Origin: Erythrocercus mccallii
Taxonomy: Eukaryota > Chordata > Aves > Passeriformes > Dicruridae
Direction of reading: 5' to 3'
Length of the DNA: 64,000 bases
Assembly: GCA_013397435.1 (NCBI GenBank)
Contig: VZRG01000359.1
Span: 195,573-259,572 of the forward strand
Under the pieces are notes generated by a model, which saw nothing but the letters and a program-made list of their open reading frames with translations, was not told the origin of the DNA and made no database searches. The translations under genes were made by a program, and so were the position numbers. Position 1 is the stretch's first letter; each line of letters starts with the position of its first letter. Shown piece by piece: positions 9,061 through 20,500 of this stretch.

Positions 9061-12000
9061 AAGGGAGAGCTGTACCAGCCTGAGGGCCACGGGCTGCTTG
9101 CCCCGGTGGCTTTTGAGGTGCCTCTGTTAGTTTGTAGCCTCATGACAGATAGGGTAGATGTATGTCTGGGTGCTGAGCGATGCCTGGCACGTTTGTGAGT
9201 ACAAATAACACGTGCTCACTTGGAGAGACGAGTTGTGAGAATCTGGAATTCAGGAGGAGTTGAAGGTGAATGATCATTAATCCCCAAAAGGAATTTTTCT
9301 GAGTGACTCAGAGAGCACTGCACCATGAATGTCATCACTTTTCACAGCTGAGGCAGAAAGACGTTTGCAGTACAGATTTCAAAAGCTGCTGATTTCTAAA
9401 CTAATGCTTTTGGATTTATCAGAAGCCGGACCCAGACCACTTATGCCCAGACTCAAGTCAGTAGCTTGACCAAAGAAGCTAGTCACTGTGACCCATGCTT
9501 TGAGTGTTGCATATCAATTCTTTTCTGTAATCTTTTCTAAGAAATGAAGATAGAGGCTGCGTTATGAGTCTGTTGTCAGGAGTCAGATAGTAAAAGATGG
9601 TTCATGTTCGAGTTTCATTTTTTATGAGAACATAAACCACAGTCAGTGGTTACCACCCACTGCCCTCCTGCTTGCCTTTACACTTATGGCTCTTGCAGCC
9701 TGAATTCAGCCTGCAATTCTTTTTGCCAGGAAACCAGGTTTGAAACTATCTCTCTCATTTTGTGCATTTCAGTGTCTGTACTTCATGACCGTCTGTTTTT
9801 CCCCTGTGATAAAAAACTTTTGGAGAAGTCTGTATACTTCCCAAGCCGTGGCTTCTCTAGTCCATGTGGTTGTACAGGCTCAGCTTGAGTGGTAGGGCTG
9901 TGCAGTTCTGGTTCTTTAGGAAGTGTCAGTTATAACTCTCATTCATTGGTAGGTGGCCTGGAGTTCTCTAAAACATGTCCCCAAAACAGGTTGTAGGTTG
10001 TGGACCTTTAGAATTTATTACTAGGCCTTCAGATGACTTACTGGTGACTGTAGTGTCATCAATTATATATTAAAATGTAACAGCAGTCCCAAGATTGCAG
10101 CATGCAAAAGACTTTAATCCTTAGACAAAGTACAGGATAAAGCAAACTTTCTTTGGATTGGTATTTAAGGCAAGAAGAGGGTGAGGTTTGAACAAGTTTA
10201 GACTGGCAGTTAATAATAAGAAAACCACCAGGGCAGTGTTTATCCTGAAGGAGGGTTCTCCACTCTGAGAATCTTGGTTCTTGTAAACATTTCACAACAC
10301 TTCTTTGTCAGTGACATCATCTTTAGAAGTTGATATATATGGTTATATCTCATTGATATAACTGGCTCGTTTGGGTTGAGATTTCGGCACTGAATGTAGA
10401 AGGGAATAGAATTTTCTTGCAGTTTTCAGTTTCAGTTCCCAATTCTTTTAGTGCTTACTGCAAAGACTGAGTTAAACCTCATTACATATATATATATATA
10501 TGTACACATATATATCAGCCAGCCAGGTGAATAAAGAACTGCCTAAGTAAAAATGCTTTGCACCTGTAGCTATAATATATAGCAAAATTTACTGTGCAAT
10601 TTTACTTTCTTTAAAGCTGTGCTAAAGTAATTGTAAGAGTTCTCCCTTTTCTTGGCTTGTGTTACAGAACAGCATGGTGCTCTCTGCCGCCATCTTCATC
10701 ACGCTGATTGGCCTGATCATATACCTGCACTTCGTGAAGATTGACCAGGAATCTCTGTTGGTCATTGGCTCACTTGGCATTCAGGTGACTTCATCCTATG
10801 CCTCAGGAAAAGAGAGCACAGTCTTCATTGAGATGGGTCAAGTGAAGGATGTGGTTATCAATGAAGCCATCCATATGGTAATCATACTAAGGCTGTCTTG
10901 TGTCTGGGCACACTCACATCCAGTGTATTTTCATGAGCAATTAAACACAGCACCATCCATAGCTTTACTGACATCAGGAGCTTTATTTCAGATTTTTCTC
11001 CTTATTCTGTCATCTTTCTTCTTTAAAGGAGAGCTCAAACCAAACGAATAACCTCAAAAAGTCAAATCCATCCCTTGGATAATGCCACTGGCATTGAGCT
11101 AGTGGGTTTAGTTCTTTGTGTTACGCTGTTCTTATAAATCCTGATGCCCAACTCCATACGTGTCAAGATGGAGATCAGAAGTTAAAACAACACAAACTAT
11201 GTTTTTTCCTATTGATAGGGTTTTCTGCAAAGATCCTGTAGAAAAGCAGACCTTACCCTTCCAGCATGTGTGTGTTCTTTTCAGGTTAAAAACTTAATAG
11301 AAAAAAACAGGTAAAGTTATTTCTTTATTGAGCGAAAGCTATTGATATGAATTTGTAGACTTGGCTGTGACCTGGTAGAATTTGCCTTCAGCCCAGTGAG
11401 TTGAAACACATACTATTTCTGTGCTAACTCAGGCAGTTTGGTAGCATTTTTATACTCCAGTGATTTTTGTCTGTTTGTCTTGTAGCAAAAAGTTATCTAC
11501 TACCTGTGTATCCTCCTCCAGGACCCTGAAGATCCTCAGGGAGTATCTGAGGTTGTGCCACTCTTTCAGGTGAGTTTAATTGAATGGTGTTTGACTGAAT
11601 CCAGATTGTGGCTTCTGTGCGTTGTCTAAGGTCTCTGTGTGTTGTGTCTGCACCAGTTGTCTAAGGATATTTTTTTTTCCACTACAGGTAGCTGATGACA
11701 CTTGCCTTTCCTTGGCTGGGCTGCCAGGGTGGGTGATATTTAAAGTCTCACAGAACTATATACTAGTGATGGGTTTTTCATTTGCATTCAAACAACAGGG
11801 AGCTGTGTCAGTCTGAACCCAGCCAGGAGTCTGCATGAACTAAAAGTCTTTGGCTCACATAGGGTGCTGAGGGCTTGTAGAGCTTTCTGTGCAGTCCTGT
11901 GCTCAGGGTTACCACCATAACTCTGGCACTGTGCTGCAGTTGATTTTTCTCTCAGCTCTGTGTACCAAAAGTTCTCATAAAACCTCCTTGGCATTGGAAT

Positions 12001-13268
12001 GACTTCCCCTGCCTGACCTGCTGACAAAGATCATGGTACAAGCCGTGACCAACTAGCTTAATGTATAATAACTTGTTTGTGTTGCTGTTACCTCATCTCC
12101 CCTCTCTCTTCTCTTGCTAACATGTTCTGACTGTTCATAATCCCATTTTTGGAATGGATTTGCTTTGTGTGTGTTCATGCCTAACACAACAATGCCCTTA
12201 TCCTTGACGGGTGGTAAGCAGTACAGAGGTACCTCACTTCTTAGACTACTGACCTATACAACCATCTCTGTCCTTAATTCACCTGCTGCTGGTGACTGTT
12301 TTGTAATCTGCATACAGTTTATGACTGATACAGTCAGTCTTCAACTAAATGCTTAGGAATTATAAATAGTCTATTCCATTGATATTTGCTCAGTCTGTCC
12401 CACAGTTGTAAAGATGTTTAGTAATAGTAATATAAATTAAATATTTCTCATATAGACAAGGGAAAAAGTAGATTTGCTGTAAACCAACAACTACTAAATT
12501 TCAGATAGCTGCATTCAAGTATCTGATCAAGTATTAGATATGCTCCTTTCCAGGTTCAAAGGGTCTGCCTGGCATTTGTATTGGGTTTTTTTTATTTTGG
12601 GGTTTTTTTGTTGGGTTTTTTTTGTTATTTTTTTTTTTAACCTTTCAACTCTGAATGGTTTTATTTTCATGGAAACACCTTGGTACTGGTAGAGTTGACC
12701 CCAGCAAAGGAAGTATGGAACTTTTCATTTTGAAATTCAGTATCTGTCTGTAATTATTTTCACATGCAAGTTAGTATGTTAGTTTTGAAGGAGCAATGAT
12801 AAGTAACTTTGTGCCTCCTTCATTGGGTTTCTCTAAGTTATGTCAGCCTTCAAAAATAGTTTCCCATGTCACTCAGCCCAGGAGCCCTACAGCACTGAAC
12901 TGACCTTTTGTTCTCTTAAGCAACTCTTGCAAGGAGGTATTTGATGGTCTTGACACAGTAATCTTGTTTTGGGAGCTCTAAAGTTATAGGATCATAGGGA
13001 CTGTGGGACCATGCAACTTTCAGTTCCTTGCTGGTTTTAATCCAGGTAATTTAAGTCCAGGTAAGAATTGATGAAAAATCATAGTATTTTGACCACTGTT
13101 TGCTGTTTGGGTAAAAATAATTGGTGTTTCAGTTCAGAGCCTGATTCTCTGTTGTTTGACTTCTAGAGCTCCAAGCCACGACTGGACTGCTTGATAGAAG
13201 TGTACAAAAGTTGTCAAGAGATCCTGGAGCAGAGGAAGACAGCTCCACAATCAAATGAAATAAAATAG
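8625..13268 (+). CDS. PIGH: Phosphatidylinositol glycan anchor biosynthesis class H (PIG-H), complete, 4 coding exons
   Basis: PIG-H is a subunit of the ER-membrane GPI-GlcNAc transferase (with PIG-A, C, Q, P, Y and DPM2), which adds GlcNAc to phosphatidylinositol in the first step of GPI-anchor synthesis. Joining the exons gives 191 residues, against 188 in human. Residues about 41-58 (TSAVWLAAYGLFAL) and 62-81 (MVLSAAIFITLIGLIIYL) form the hydrophobic hairpin. After it comes the conserved cytosolic PIG-H domain with HFVKIDQESLL, SLGIQVTSSYASGKES, FIEMGQVKDVVINEAI and QKVIYYLCILL. The C-terminal exon has KPRLDCLIEVYKSCQEIL. All junctions are phase 0, all introns are GT-AG, and the ATG has G at -3 and +4. 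The reading frame is intact. It diverges from ARG2 and converges on PLEKHH1. Confidence 0.96.
8805..10667 (+). other. PIGH: PIGH intron 1
   Basis: GTACCG...TTACAG intron of 1.86 kb. The first 250 bases are still CpG-rich; the remainder is AT-rich. It contains a TA microsatellite near its 3' end and no recognisable mobile element. Confidence 0.85.
10486..10515. repeat. TA microsatellite
   Basis: An AT/TA run of 16 bases, a GTACAC interruption, then a further ATATATAT, in PIGH intron 1. Confidence 0.85.
10668..10877 (+). CDS. PIGH: PIGH coding exon 2
   Basis: 70 codons, NSMVLSAAIF to INEAIHM, acceptor TTACAG and donor GTAATC. It encodes the second hydrophobic segment and the core of the PIG-H domain, including SSYASGKES. 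Confidence 0.95.
11486..11569 (+). CDS. PIGH: PIGH coding exon 3
   Basis: 28 codons, QKVIYYLCILLQ to EVVPLFQ, acceptor TTGTAG and donor GTGAGT, phase 0 on both sides. Confidence 0.95.
11570..13166 (+). other. PIGH: PIGH intron 3
   Basis: 1.6 kb intron between GTGAGT and TTCTAG. Apart from a G/T low-complexity tract in its middle I see only unique AT-rich sequence. Confidence 0.85.
12581..12640 (+). repeat. G/T low-complexity tract
   Basis: Runs of six to twelve T separated by GGG or GGGG (TTGGGTTTTTTTT-type units). Similar shorter tracts recur on the plus strand near 15940, 24900, 54890 and 57300. Confidence 0.8.
13167..13268 (+). CDS. PIGH: PIGH coding exon 4 (terminal)
   Basis: 33 codons plus TAG, SSKPRLDCLIEVYKS to the end, acceptor TTCTAG. 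The last ten or so residues differ from mammals, as is usual for this tail. Confidence 0.94.
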   Translation, partial: SSKPRLDCLIEVYKSCQEILEQRKTAPQSNEIK

Positions 13269-13652
13269 TGGAAAAAAAGGCAGCAGACTTTCAGCAGGAC
13301 TCGGAGGAAAACATGGAAAGCAAGCAAAACTGCCCCATGAGCAGATCTTTTTAGCCTCAGACAGAAAAGGTTTTTTCTTGCCTCTCCAGAAAAGAATTAT
13401 GGGGCAATGGGAGACAAGAAAATGCATCAGTTTTTTACTCTTTCATGCATTTGAAAATTGTGCTAAATTTATAAAATAACCTTGGCTGGACTGCCATAAG
13501 TATGCATTTTTTGGTTTTTATTTAACCCTTTGTTAATAACTCAAAATACCAAAGCTGATGTGTGGGCTCAGATAGTAACTTCCTGATCACAGGAGAACTT
13601 TAGAAGGACAAAACCACAAAATTAAACTGTTGCGTTCAGTTATGTTTAATGA

Positions 13653-13658
13653 AATAAA
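13653..13658 (+). terminator. PIGH: Poly(A) signal AATAAA for PIGH
   Basis: Canonical AATAAA 385 bases after the PIGH stop codon, predicting a 3' UTR of about 400 bases. It lies just before a CR1 fragment. A weaker ATTAAA is at 13621. Confidence 0.6.
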
Positions 13659-13669
13659 CATGAGATCTG

Positions 13670-14093
13670 AAGACTGACCTCTTCAGGGATCTGCTTGAAA
13701 GATGGGGCCCTAGAGGGAAAAGGGATCTGAGAAAGCTGATTGATAGTCAAGGATCGTTTCTTCTCAGATGAACAGTCCATCCCAATGAGTAGGAAATCCA
13801 GCAGAAATGCCAGGAGGCCTGCATGGATGGATGAGCAAGCTGCTCCTGGCAATGCTTGAACACCAAAAGGAAGTAGACAGAAGATGGAATTAGGGACAGG
13901 TAATTTAGGAGGAATGTAGCAACACTGTTCGAGATGTAGTTACAAAAGCTAAAGGCCAGTGGAGATGAATCAGTTGAAGAATGTCAAAGGCGACAAGGTT
14001 TCAGTAAGTGCTTAACTGTCAAAAGGAACACAGGGAAAATGTGAGCTCATTGCTGAATTGGGCAGGGCCTGTTGATACAGGACATGGAAAAGA
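13670..14093 (+). mobile_element. CR1 LINE fragment (internal ORF2 region)
   Basis: Matches the segment of CR1 between endonuclease and reverse transcriptase. Landmarks are GAGAAAGCTGATTGATAG, CAGTCCATCCCAATGAG, the block CCAGGAGGCCTGCATGGATG, GGGACAGGTAATTTAGGAGG, and AGGGAAAATGTGAGC followed by GATACAGGACATGGAAAAG. It is degenerate with stops and frameshifts, and both ends of the element are missing. It starts within about 15 bases of the PIGH poly(A) signal. Confidence 0.85.
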
Positions 14094-17000
14094 TGTGGCA
14101 TTTAAAGGGCCACATCAGTTACTCTGAGAATACGAGGCACATGTGTTGTTGAAAATTATAGTAATGACAATGTGAATAAAGTTTTATTGATCTGTGCTCT
14201 TGGTAGTAACTTAAGGTTGGGAAATTATTCTTTGTTGATAAGCTAAAAGTTACTGTAACACTGAACTGGTATTTTTCTCTATATTTCATGACACTGTAGT
14301 AATATAAATGAGGTGACTGAAGTGTCAAAACAAGAGCTAAACCCACAAGTTGGCAGGAGCCTGGATTCATGCTTATTCATGCTGTACCATGCTTGTCCAT
14401 GAACATTTGTAAATGAACATTTGGCACCATAGCGTCATGCAATAAGGTACAGATAAGGGGATTTGTAGGGTTTTTTTCCACAGTGCCACAAAGTTTGAAA
14501 GAGAGGTTAGCTCATGCCACAGGAAGTATTCTGGTTCTCCAAGTGGAAGGCAGCAGACTGGGGGTGTGCCACTGCCTTTTGTGTCAGAAAACAAAAGATA
14601 TCTCAACAGAGTGGACAGAGTCATGGACTCGATTGTGCTGGGAATGCTGACTATGCTGTAAAAACACCATGAAGTCCTCAGAATGTGCACTGAAGAAATT
14701 ACCAAGAAGCTGTGTCACAGCAGGAAGTCTGAAGGATTGCTTTATCAATCTTTTGAAGGAGTGAGCATCCTGTGCCCATGGTGTAGTCATCTACTTAAAT
14801 TGAGACAAAATCGGCAGAGAGAAACAAGGAATCAGTCTAGGGGAGGTTTGTACCAGCTATGGTTTGTGCCTGGATACCAAACACAATCTATGTTCATTTT
14901 TGTTTACATCAAGAATATTTTGGCTTTTTAAATAGTTTATTTCATTCTGAGAATAATTTACATTTGATTCATGGTTATTAATTAATGAGCTGCATTTTAT
15001 TAGGAACAAACAGAAATCTCACAGTATCTTCCAGACAGCCTTTAACTTACACTCAGCAGTTAGGAACACAAAGGCTTTTGTCATCTCATTCTATGCTGCA
15101 TTAACAGTCATTGCTAAAAGCATTGATTAAAATAAAAAATCATTTTCTCTACCAAAGAATCATACAAAGTAGGTATCTACACAGGGTGGGGTGTTTGAAG
15201 ACAGGTAAGCTATAAATAGGAGGGGTATGTGCACCCATCAGAGTGGGGCAGTCCCTGAAATACTCAAGTACCGGTGAATATTTTTGAGAAATAAGGAAGA
15301 AAAAGGTTTGTGTGTCATGCTACTCAATTTAAAGTGCAATTGTGACAGAAATTATTTTCTAATAACGAGTTTCAGGAGAGCTCCTGTTTATTTAACATCT
15401 CTGCTTCCTGTTTGCCCTGGTACAAGTCTCCTTAAATCTCTGAGGACTGTGAGGACATAAAACCTGTGAACTGGAGATTTCTCTGCCTTGAGCATCCCCA
15501 GCACTAATGACAGCTCCAGCCTACTCTGAAGCAGCTTTGTTACTGGTGGGATACCAGAGGCAAACTGTCAAACAGACCTTCAGATACAGGACAAATTGTT
15601 AGGCAGAGGTGATAGAGTGAGGAGGATTAACACTTTGTGTATTCAAACTGACATAGCTGTACTAAGGTAATTGTGAGAGAGGGGAAATACAAACTACTAC
15701 CAGGATATATAGAGACTGGAAAGTATCTAAGGGAAAACAAAAATTACTAAATACCTTCTTAAAGTTATTTTCGGCTCAGAAAGCTTCTACCCTTTTCTGT
15801 ACCTTCAAGGGATGGTCTTTAAATTCATAACAAGTGGGTACATTACAGTATGTGCAAATCAGGTCACTGTTCATACAGTCTTTTCCTGTCTTAGGTCTGC
15901 CATACTGTTTCTATAACTCACCATGCGAGGGTTTGGGTTTGTTTTGGTTGGGTTTTTTTGTTTTATATTACAAAGATGTTGATGAGGGATTGCTTAGAAC
16001 AATTTTTGTCTGCCTGCTGCTCTTCTGTTTTAGTTTGTGGCTTTGTACCCATCATAAGTGTGAAAAATAAAACCACCTTGATGTATCAGCTCCCCCATAT
16101 GCATTAGCTGGATGTGTCAAGGTTGGTGGCAGGTACTAGGGAGTAAAAACATTGATATGGTTGGTTTGTTTATTTGCAAACAACTGGTTTGCTATTACTG
16201 ACTTCTGTCTAGTGGTTGGATTCACACTGTTCTAATTTGCCCATGAATGCTTAATTATTATGAAGTTGGACATGGTACTTTTCAAAGTGCAGTTATTCTT
16301 CCTTAGCTGAACTTAAAGCAGATTTAGAATTTATGAAGAACTGCTCGTTTTCTTTTATTATTTAATTTTTTTTTGTTTTCTTTTATTATTTAAAATTCAA
16401 TAACCTCATAATGAAGTCCTTTTGAAACAGATAAAAAAAAAAAAATCAAACCTACCACCATTCTTTAGGAAAGTCAGAAGAACATGAGTACACATTTGCT
16501 GACTACCTCCTCCCTGCTTAAAGTACATGAAGGAAGCAGGAGTTTGAAAGAGGCAGCTTCTGTCAAGTCAAAATGGCAGAGCTTGTCTGGGAAGATCTGT
16601 TCTAGTTGCTGAAAGACAGAAAAAGTACAAAATTTGCTTTACTTGTCTTCCTTTGTCTGAGATAATGTGCAGTTCCAAACACAGCTACAACAGTGGTTAT
16701 CAGAAAGTCTTTGAAAGTGCTTGCCTGGCAGCAGAGCATGTGACCCACTGAGCCCTGCCCTGCAGCAGCAATCTAATGTTCATCTATTGCATAGAACAGC
16801 ATCAGTTTCCAAAATGTATCAGTCCTGTAGGTGCCAGGGCATCCTCTGACACTGTTCTGAGTTGTACTGAGTACTCAACATGCAAAGACTCTAGGCTTCC
16901 ACCTTTAAAGTTGAGAATACTCTTAAGTACTGCCAAACTCTAATTCTATATTCACTATTTCAGGTCTGAAATCACTCTTGACTTGCACCAGAATTATTCT

Positions 17001-17390
17001 TGTGACTTTAATTCCTCTTCCTTCTCAGCAGTGTCTTTCTTTCATGTCTGAGCAAAGACACAAAAGTTTCTGTCTTTTGAAAGCTGAAAATGGAAATGAT
17101 CAAAGAAAATCTATGCACTTGTAAAGCAAGACAGTACAGTAGGAGATGTAAGAATGAGTGCAGATGCAATGACGAGCACTGTACAGGCAAATGACCTGAG
17201 GAATGGTATTTTGGATGGAATGTGTCATGGAAAGGAAACACCTGCACAGTCCCCCAAATAATTTTTTTTTAAGTGAAAGTACACCGCCTCTACCTCTAAG
17301 GAACTTTGTCTATTACTATGGAAAAAGAGTCAGAGCCTGCATGAATCTGTGGTGTATAACCAACAAAATCAGCTCATGTGGAACAAGCCC
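14094..17390. other. PIGH-PLEKHH1 tail-to-tail spacer
   Basis: Convergent intergenic DNA plus the probable 3' UTR of PLEKHH1 (roughly 16.35-17.39 kb, minus strand). It is mostly AT-rich unique sequence with a G/T tract near 15940 and a run of 13 A near 16432. I see no conserved reading frame or RNA gene. Confidence 0.6.
16347..16393 (-). terminator. PLEKHH1: Candidate PLEKHH1 poly(A) signals in a 28-bp direct duplication
   Basis: A 19-base unit (plus strand GTTTTCTTTTATTATTTAA) occurs at 16347 and again at 16375. Each copy reads AATAAA on the minus strand (16354-16359 and 16382-16387), about 1 kb past the PLEKHH1 stop. They are the nearest strong signals I see, giving a 3' UTR near 1 kb; transcript data would be needed to assign the true site. 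Confidence 0.4.
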
Positions 17391-17567
17391 TTAGAGCAGG
17401 GTGGGCCCCTTAGTGCTTTGGGACATGGAAGGAAAAAAGCACCAATTTTCAGTCTCCCAGGGCTTCTTAGCAGGTATTTTGCTTCGTGAGGGCTGAGTGG
17501 AAGACAGCGGTGAAGGACTTGAATGATAGTTAATGTAGCTGGCAATCAGCAATGTTGCTTCAACAAT
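17391..17567 (-). CDS. PLEKHH1: PLEKHH1 coding exon 28 (terminal)
   Basis: Residues 1393-1450 and TAA. It starts IVEATLLIASYIN (end of the FERM F3 helix) and ends with the conserved tail STKGPTLL. Acceptor CCCCAG. Confidence 0.95.
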   Translation of the reverse strand: MVEATLLIASYINYHSSPSPLSSTQPSRSKIPAKKPWETENWCFFPSMSQSTKGPTLL

Positions 17568-20500
17568 CTGGGGAAAAGAGAAAATGATTAACTGTAGGTC
17601 AATTACAAGTAAGAATGCCCTTTGATTTTTAGATTTTACTGACCACATAGCTTTTGTAAATGGCTTTCTCCCATGGAACTGTTCAGTTTTAAAGTGAAGC
17701 TCTGTCTTTAAGAGTTACATAGAACAAGCCTCTTGTTGAAAGGTTCCAGCTTACAAAGGATTTGTTGAATATAAATAGCTAGTGCAGTGGCCACAAGTAC
17801 CAGTCCCCAGGGCTTGTACCAAACACCCAGCCCTGATGCTGCCAGCTGGGAAGAAACTCACTTTTCATTTGTAATTACCTTTGGAATTGCCATTGTGAAG
17901 AGGAGTTTTTCAGTGCTGTTTTTTCCAGAACTTCTTTCTTTCATTTGACTGACTACAATCATGAAGTCATCTCGACAGCCTCCAAACGTCAGCACAGAGG
18001 AATATGAATAAGAGACCTTCAAATGCTGCAGACAGAGTTTGAAAAAGTCATAGTTCTGTAAAATCCTCCAAATGTCTACCTTAAACTAATATATTACTTT
18101 ATATTGCTACTTCCTGCAAGAACACCAGGTCTCCAGCAGTAAAGGGCAGTAGATGGCTCTACAGCTAAGAGCTGGCAGAGAAAGCTCAAGTGAGAATTAC
18201 ATTTCTAGTTTTTTCCTGGTGTGCTCCATGCCTCACTACTTCATAGTACAGGTTTTGTTATATTCCAGATGGTGGTAGTAAAGCACACACCACTAAGATT
18301 TTGCAAGATGTATGAACATGTTTGCTGCCCTACCTTACACTGCAGCTGTAATTTTCCTTTGTCTGTGGAGTGTTCAAACATAATACTGACTTCCCTCATC
18401 TCTGACTTTTACAAACTAACTTCTGGATCTATTTGAAGCTAAAGACAAACTGTGACTTTCACTGGAGTCAGGGGAATGTCTTTCTGTGCTAGGTAAGGTA
18501 TTCCTCTTAAACAGTGTTCCTCAACATACCATTGTGTTATAATCCAGTATGCTGATACCATCTTCATTCACAGCTATCCAGACTAGACAGTGTTCCAATG
18601 AGGAAGGCAAAATAGGCTAGAGAGAAAGAAAATTATTAATTCAGGTATTTCTTGACCACCACAGAATCGCGTTTCTGATATAAATGTTGAGATTTAAGGA
18701 TAAAGTGAAGATGAGAAAAAAATCCTAAAAGCTTACTGGTGTGACCTGGTTTGATTTTTAAGACAGCTTTCCCCAAAATTTGGAACAACATTTTCAGATT
18801 TACATGCACTTTTTGGAGTAGTGGCACAAGAGATACAAGGATAACAAAGCCTTTGAAGTTAATTAGATGCCATCAGTATGGTTAAAACTGGAGGAAATGC
18901 TAGGACAAGGCAACAGCACAGCAACTCTGCTCAGCACATGAATTTATAGTGCTCCTATCTGTCAGGAAGGCAGTGAATCCTGCTGGTTTCTATATCAGTG
19001 CACCCAGTACCATAACATCAATGCCATTTTGTTTCTTACAGAATCTTATGGCAAATGTGCATCAATCGTCAGTTGAAGATGCCTTGTTATGGTTAATGAC
19101 ATAAAATCTTTCCTGGGAATCTGCCATTACACAGCTAATACCATAGGCTTTGCTGTTTAACTGCTGAAAAGTTATAAAATACGTTAATCATCAGTAATAC
19201 CAACATTATTTCACCTGTGGGTGGACCTATTCTATATTCTGATTCTTCAGTATACTCAGTTACATATTCTGTCAGTAACCTCAAATACCAGTAACCTCTT
19301 CTGACAATAACCTCTTTTAGTCCTGACAGTGGAAATAACTGTATTTTGAAAACTTCTTGTGTATTTACTCAAGAGGTCCCTTTCATCATTAGACTTTTTT
19401 TCTGTAACCAGAGCAGCTTTGACTTCAAAACAAGAGACAAGTGACCATGAAGAACTCAACCTTTCAACAGCAGAAGTTTCTGCTGGGATGGGGAAGGCAG
19501 TTAATGACAGAAAAAGATTTCTCAGACAGCCATTATGTGCTAAGACATTAGTTCAGACATGAGCAACAGGTACAGAGCTCTAGCCTGGAATGGAGTGAGG
19601 GATGGTACAAGCTACTGGGAGAACCACTCCCTCCAGCTGTTCTTTGCTCTCCCACTGATGCCTGTGGGCTGGTAGCTTACCCACTATGTACTTTCAATTT
19701 TGTTTCTGCAACAGGACATTAGCAGTGCTTGCCTCTCTCATGTGGCAAAGAAAGCATCCAGTTTTGTATCAAGCAGAGAACCCATTCTCATTACAGCTGG
19801 CATCAGCTGCCAGGTGTGACTTAGGGGGTACTATTCCCTTCCTCCCCCACTGTGGTATGTAAATGCTATTTTTTAACCACCATTGCAGTCGTGATGTCCA
19901 GGAAAATTCCTGTCTGAGAAAGCTTTGGTAAGGCTTGTAAGGCAGGTAGTACTCTGTATCACGATCAGTTGACACAGCCAGGAAATCCTCAGTATTTATT
20001 TACTGAACACTACCAACCCCTAGTGGTTAGAATATACTTTCTTCCTTCTTTTTCAACCTATATGGGACCAGGACTGCTCGTTCAGAACAGAGTTGTTCAA
20101 TTTTTTCCCTTTCTAAAGTAGAAGCATTTTCAACCCATGTTACCAGAGACTGTAGGTATGTCTCTGCTCAGGTAATTTACTCTTGGAAACAGAAAAAGCG
20201 TGCTCCAGTTACCTTAGCAGCAAATATTTTGGTTCCAAAGAGAGGCCATTTCCGGGCCACTGTCAGATAAATTCGAATGCATTCCGGTGGAGAGCATCCC
20301 TGCAGCACCATCCACTTTGTTGCAAGCCTGTCTGTCAGTCGCCTTTAGCAACCCAAGACACAAGACAGTATTATTTACTAATGTCTTCCAAGGAAAGATG
20401 TGTAAAATTAGAACAGTTAATAAATGTACTTCTTTACTCCAATAAGTGCTGTTCTACACAGCACTTAAAGACAGGGCTGTTAGCAATATCAGTTCTATAA

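Noticed and set aside
8351..9198. Alternative long frames over PIGH exon 1
   Set aside because: Shadows of the GC-rich exon and its flanks; the PIGH frame alone matches a known protein and splices correctly.
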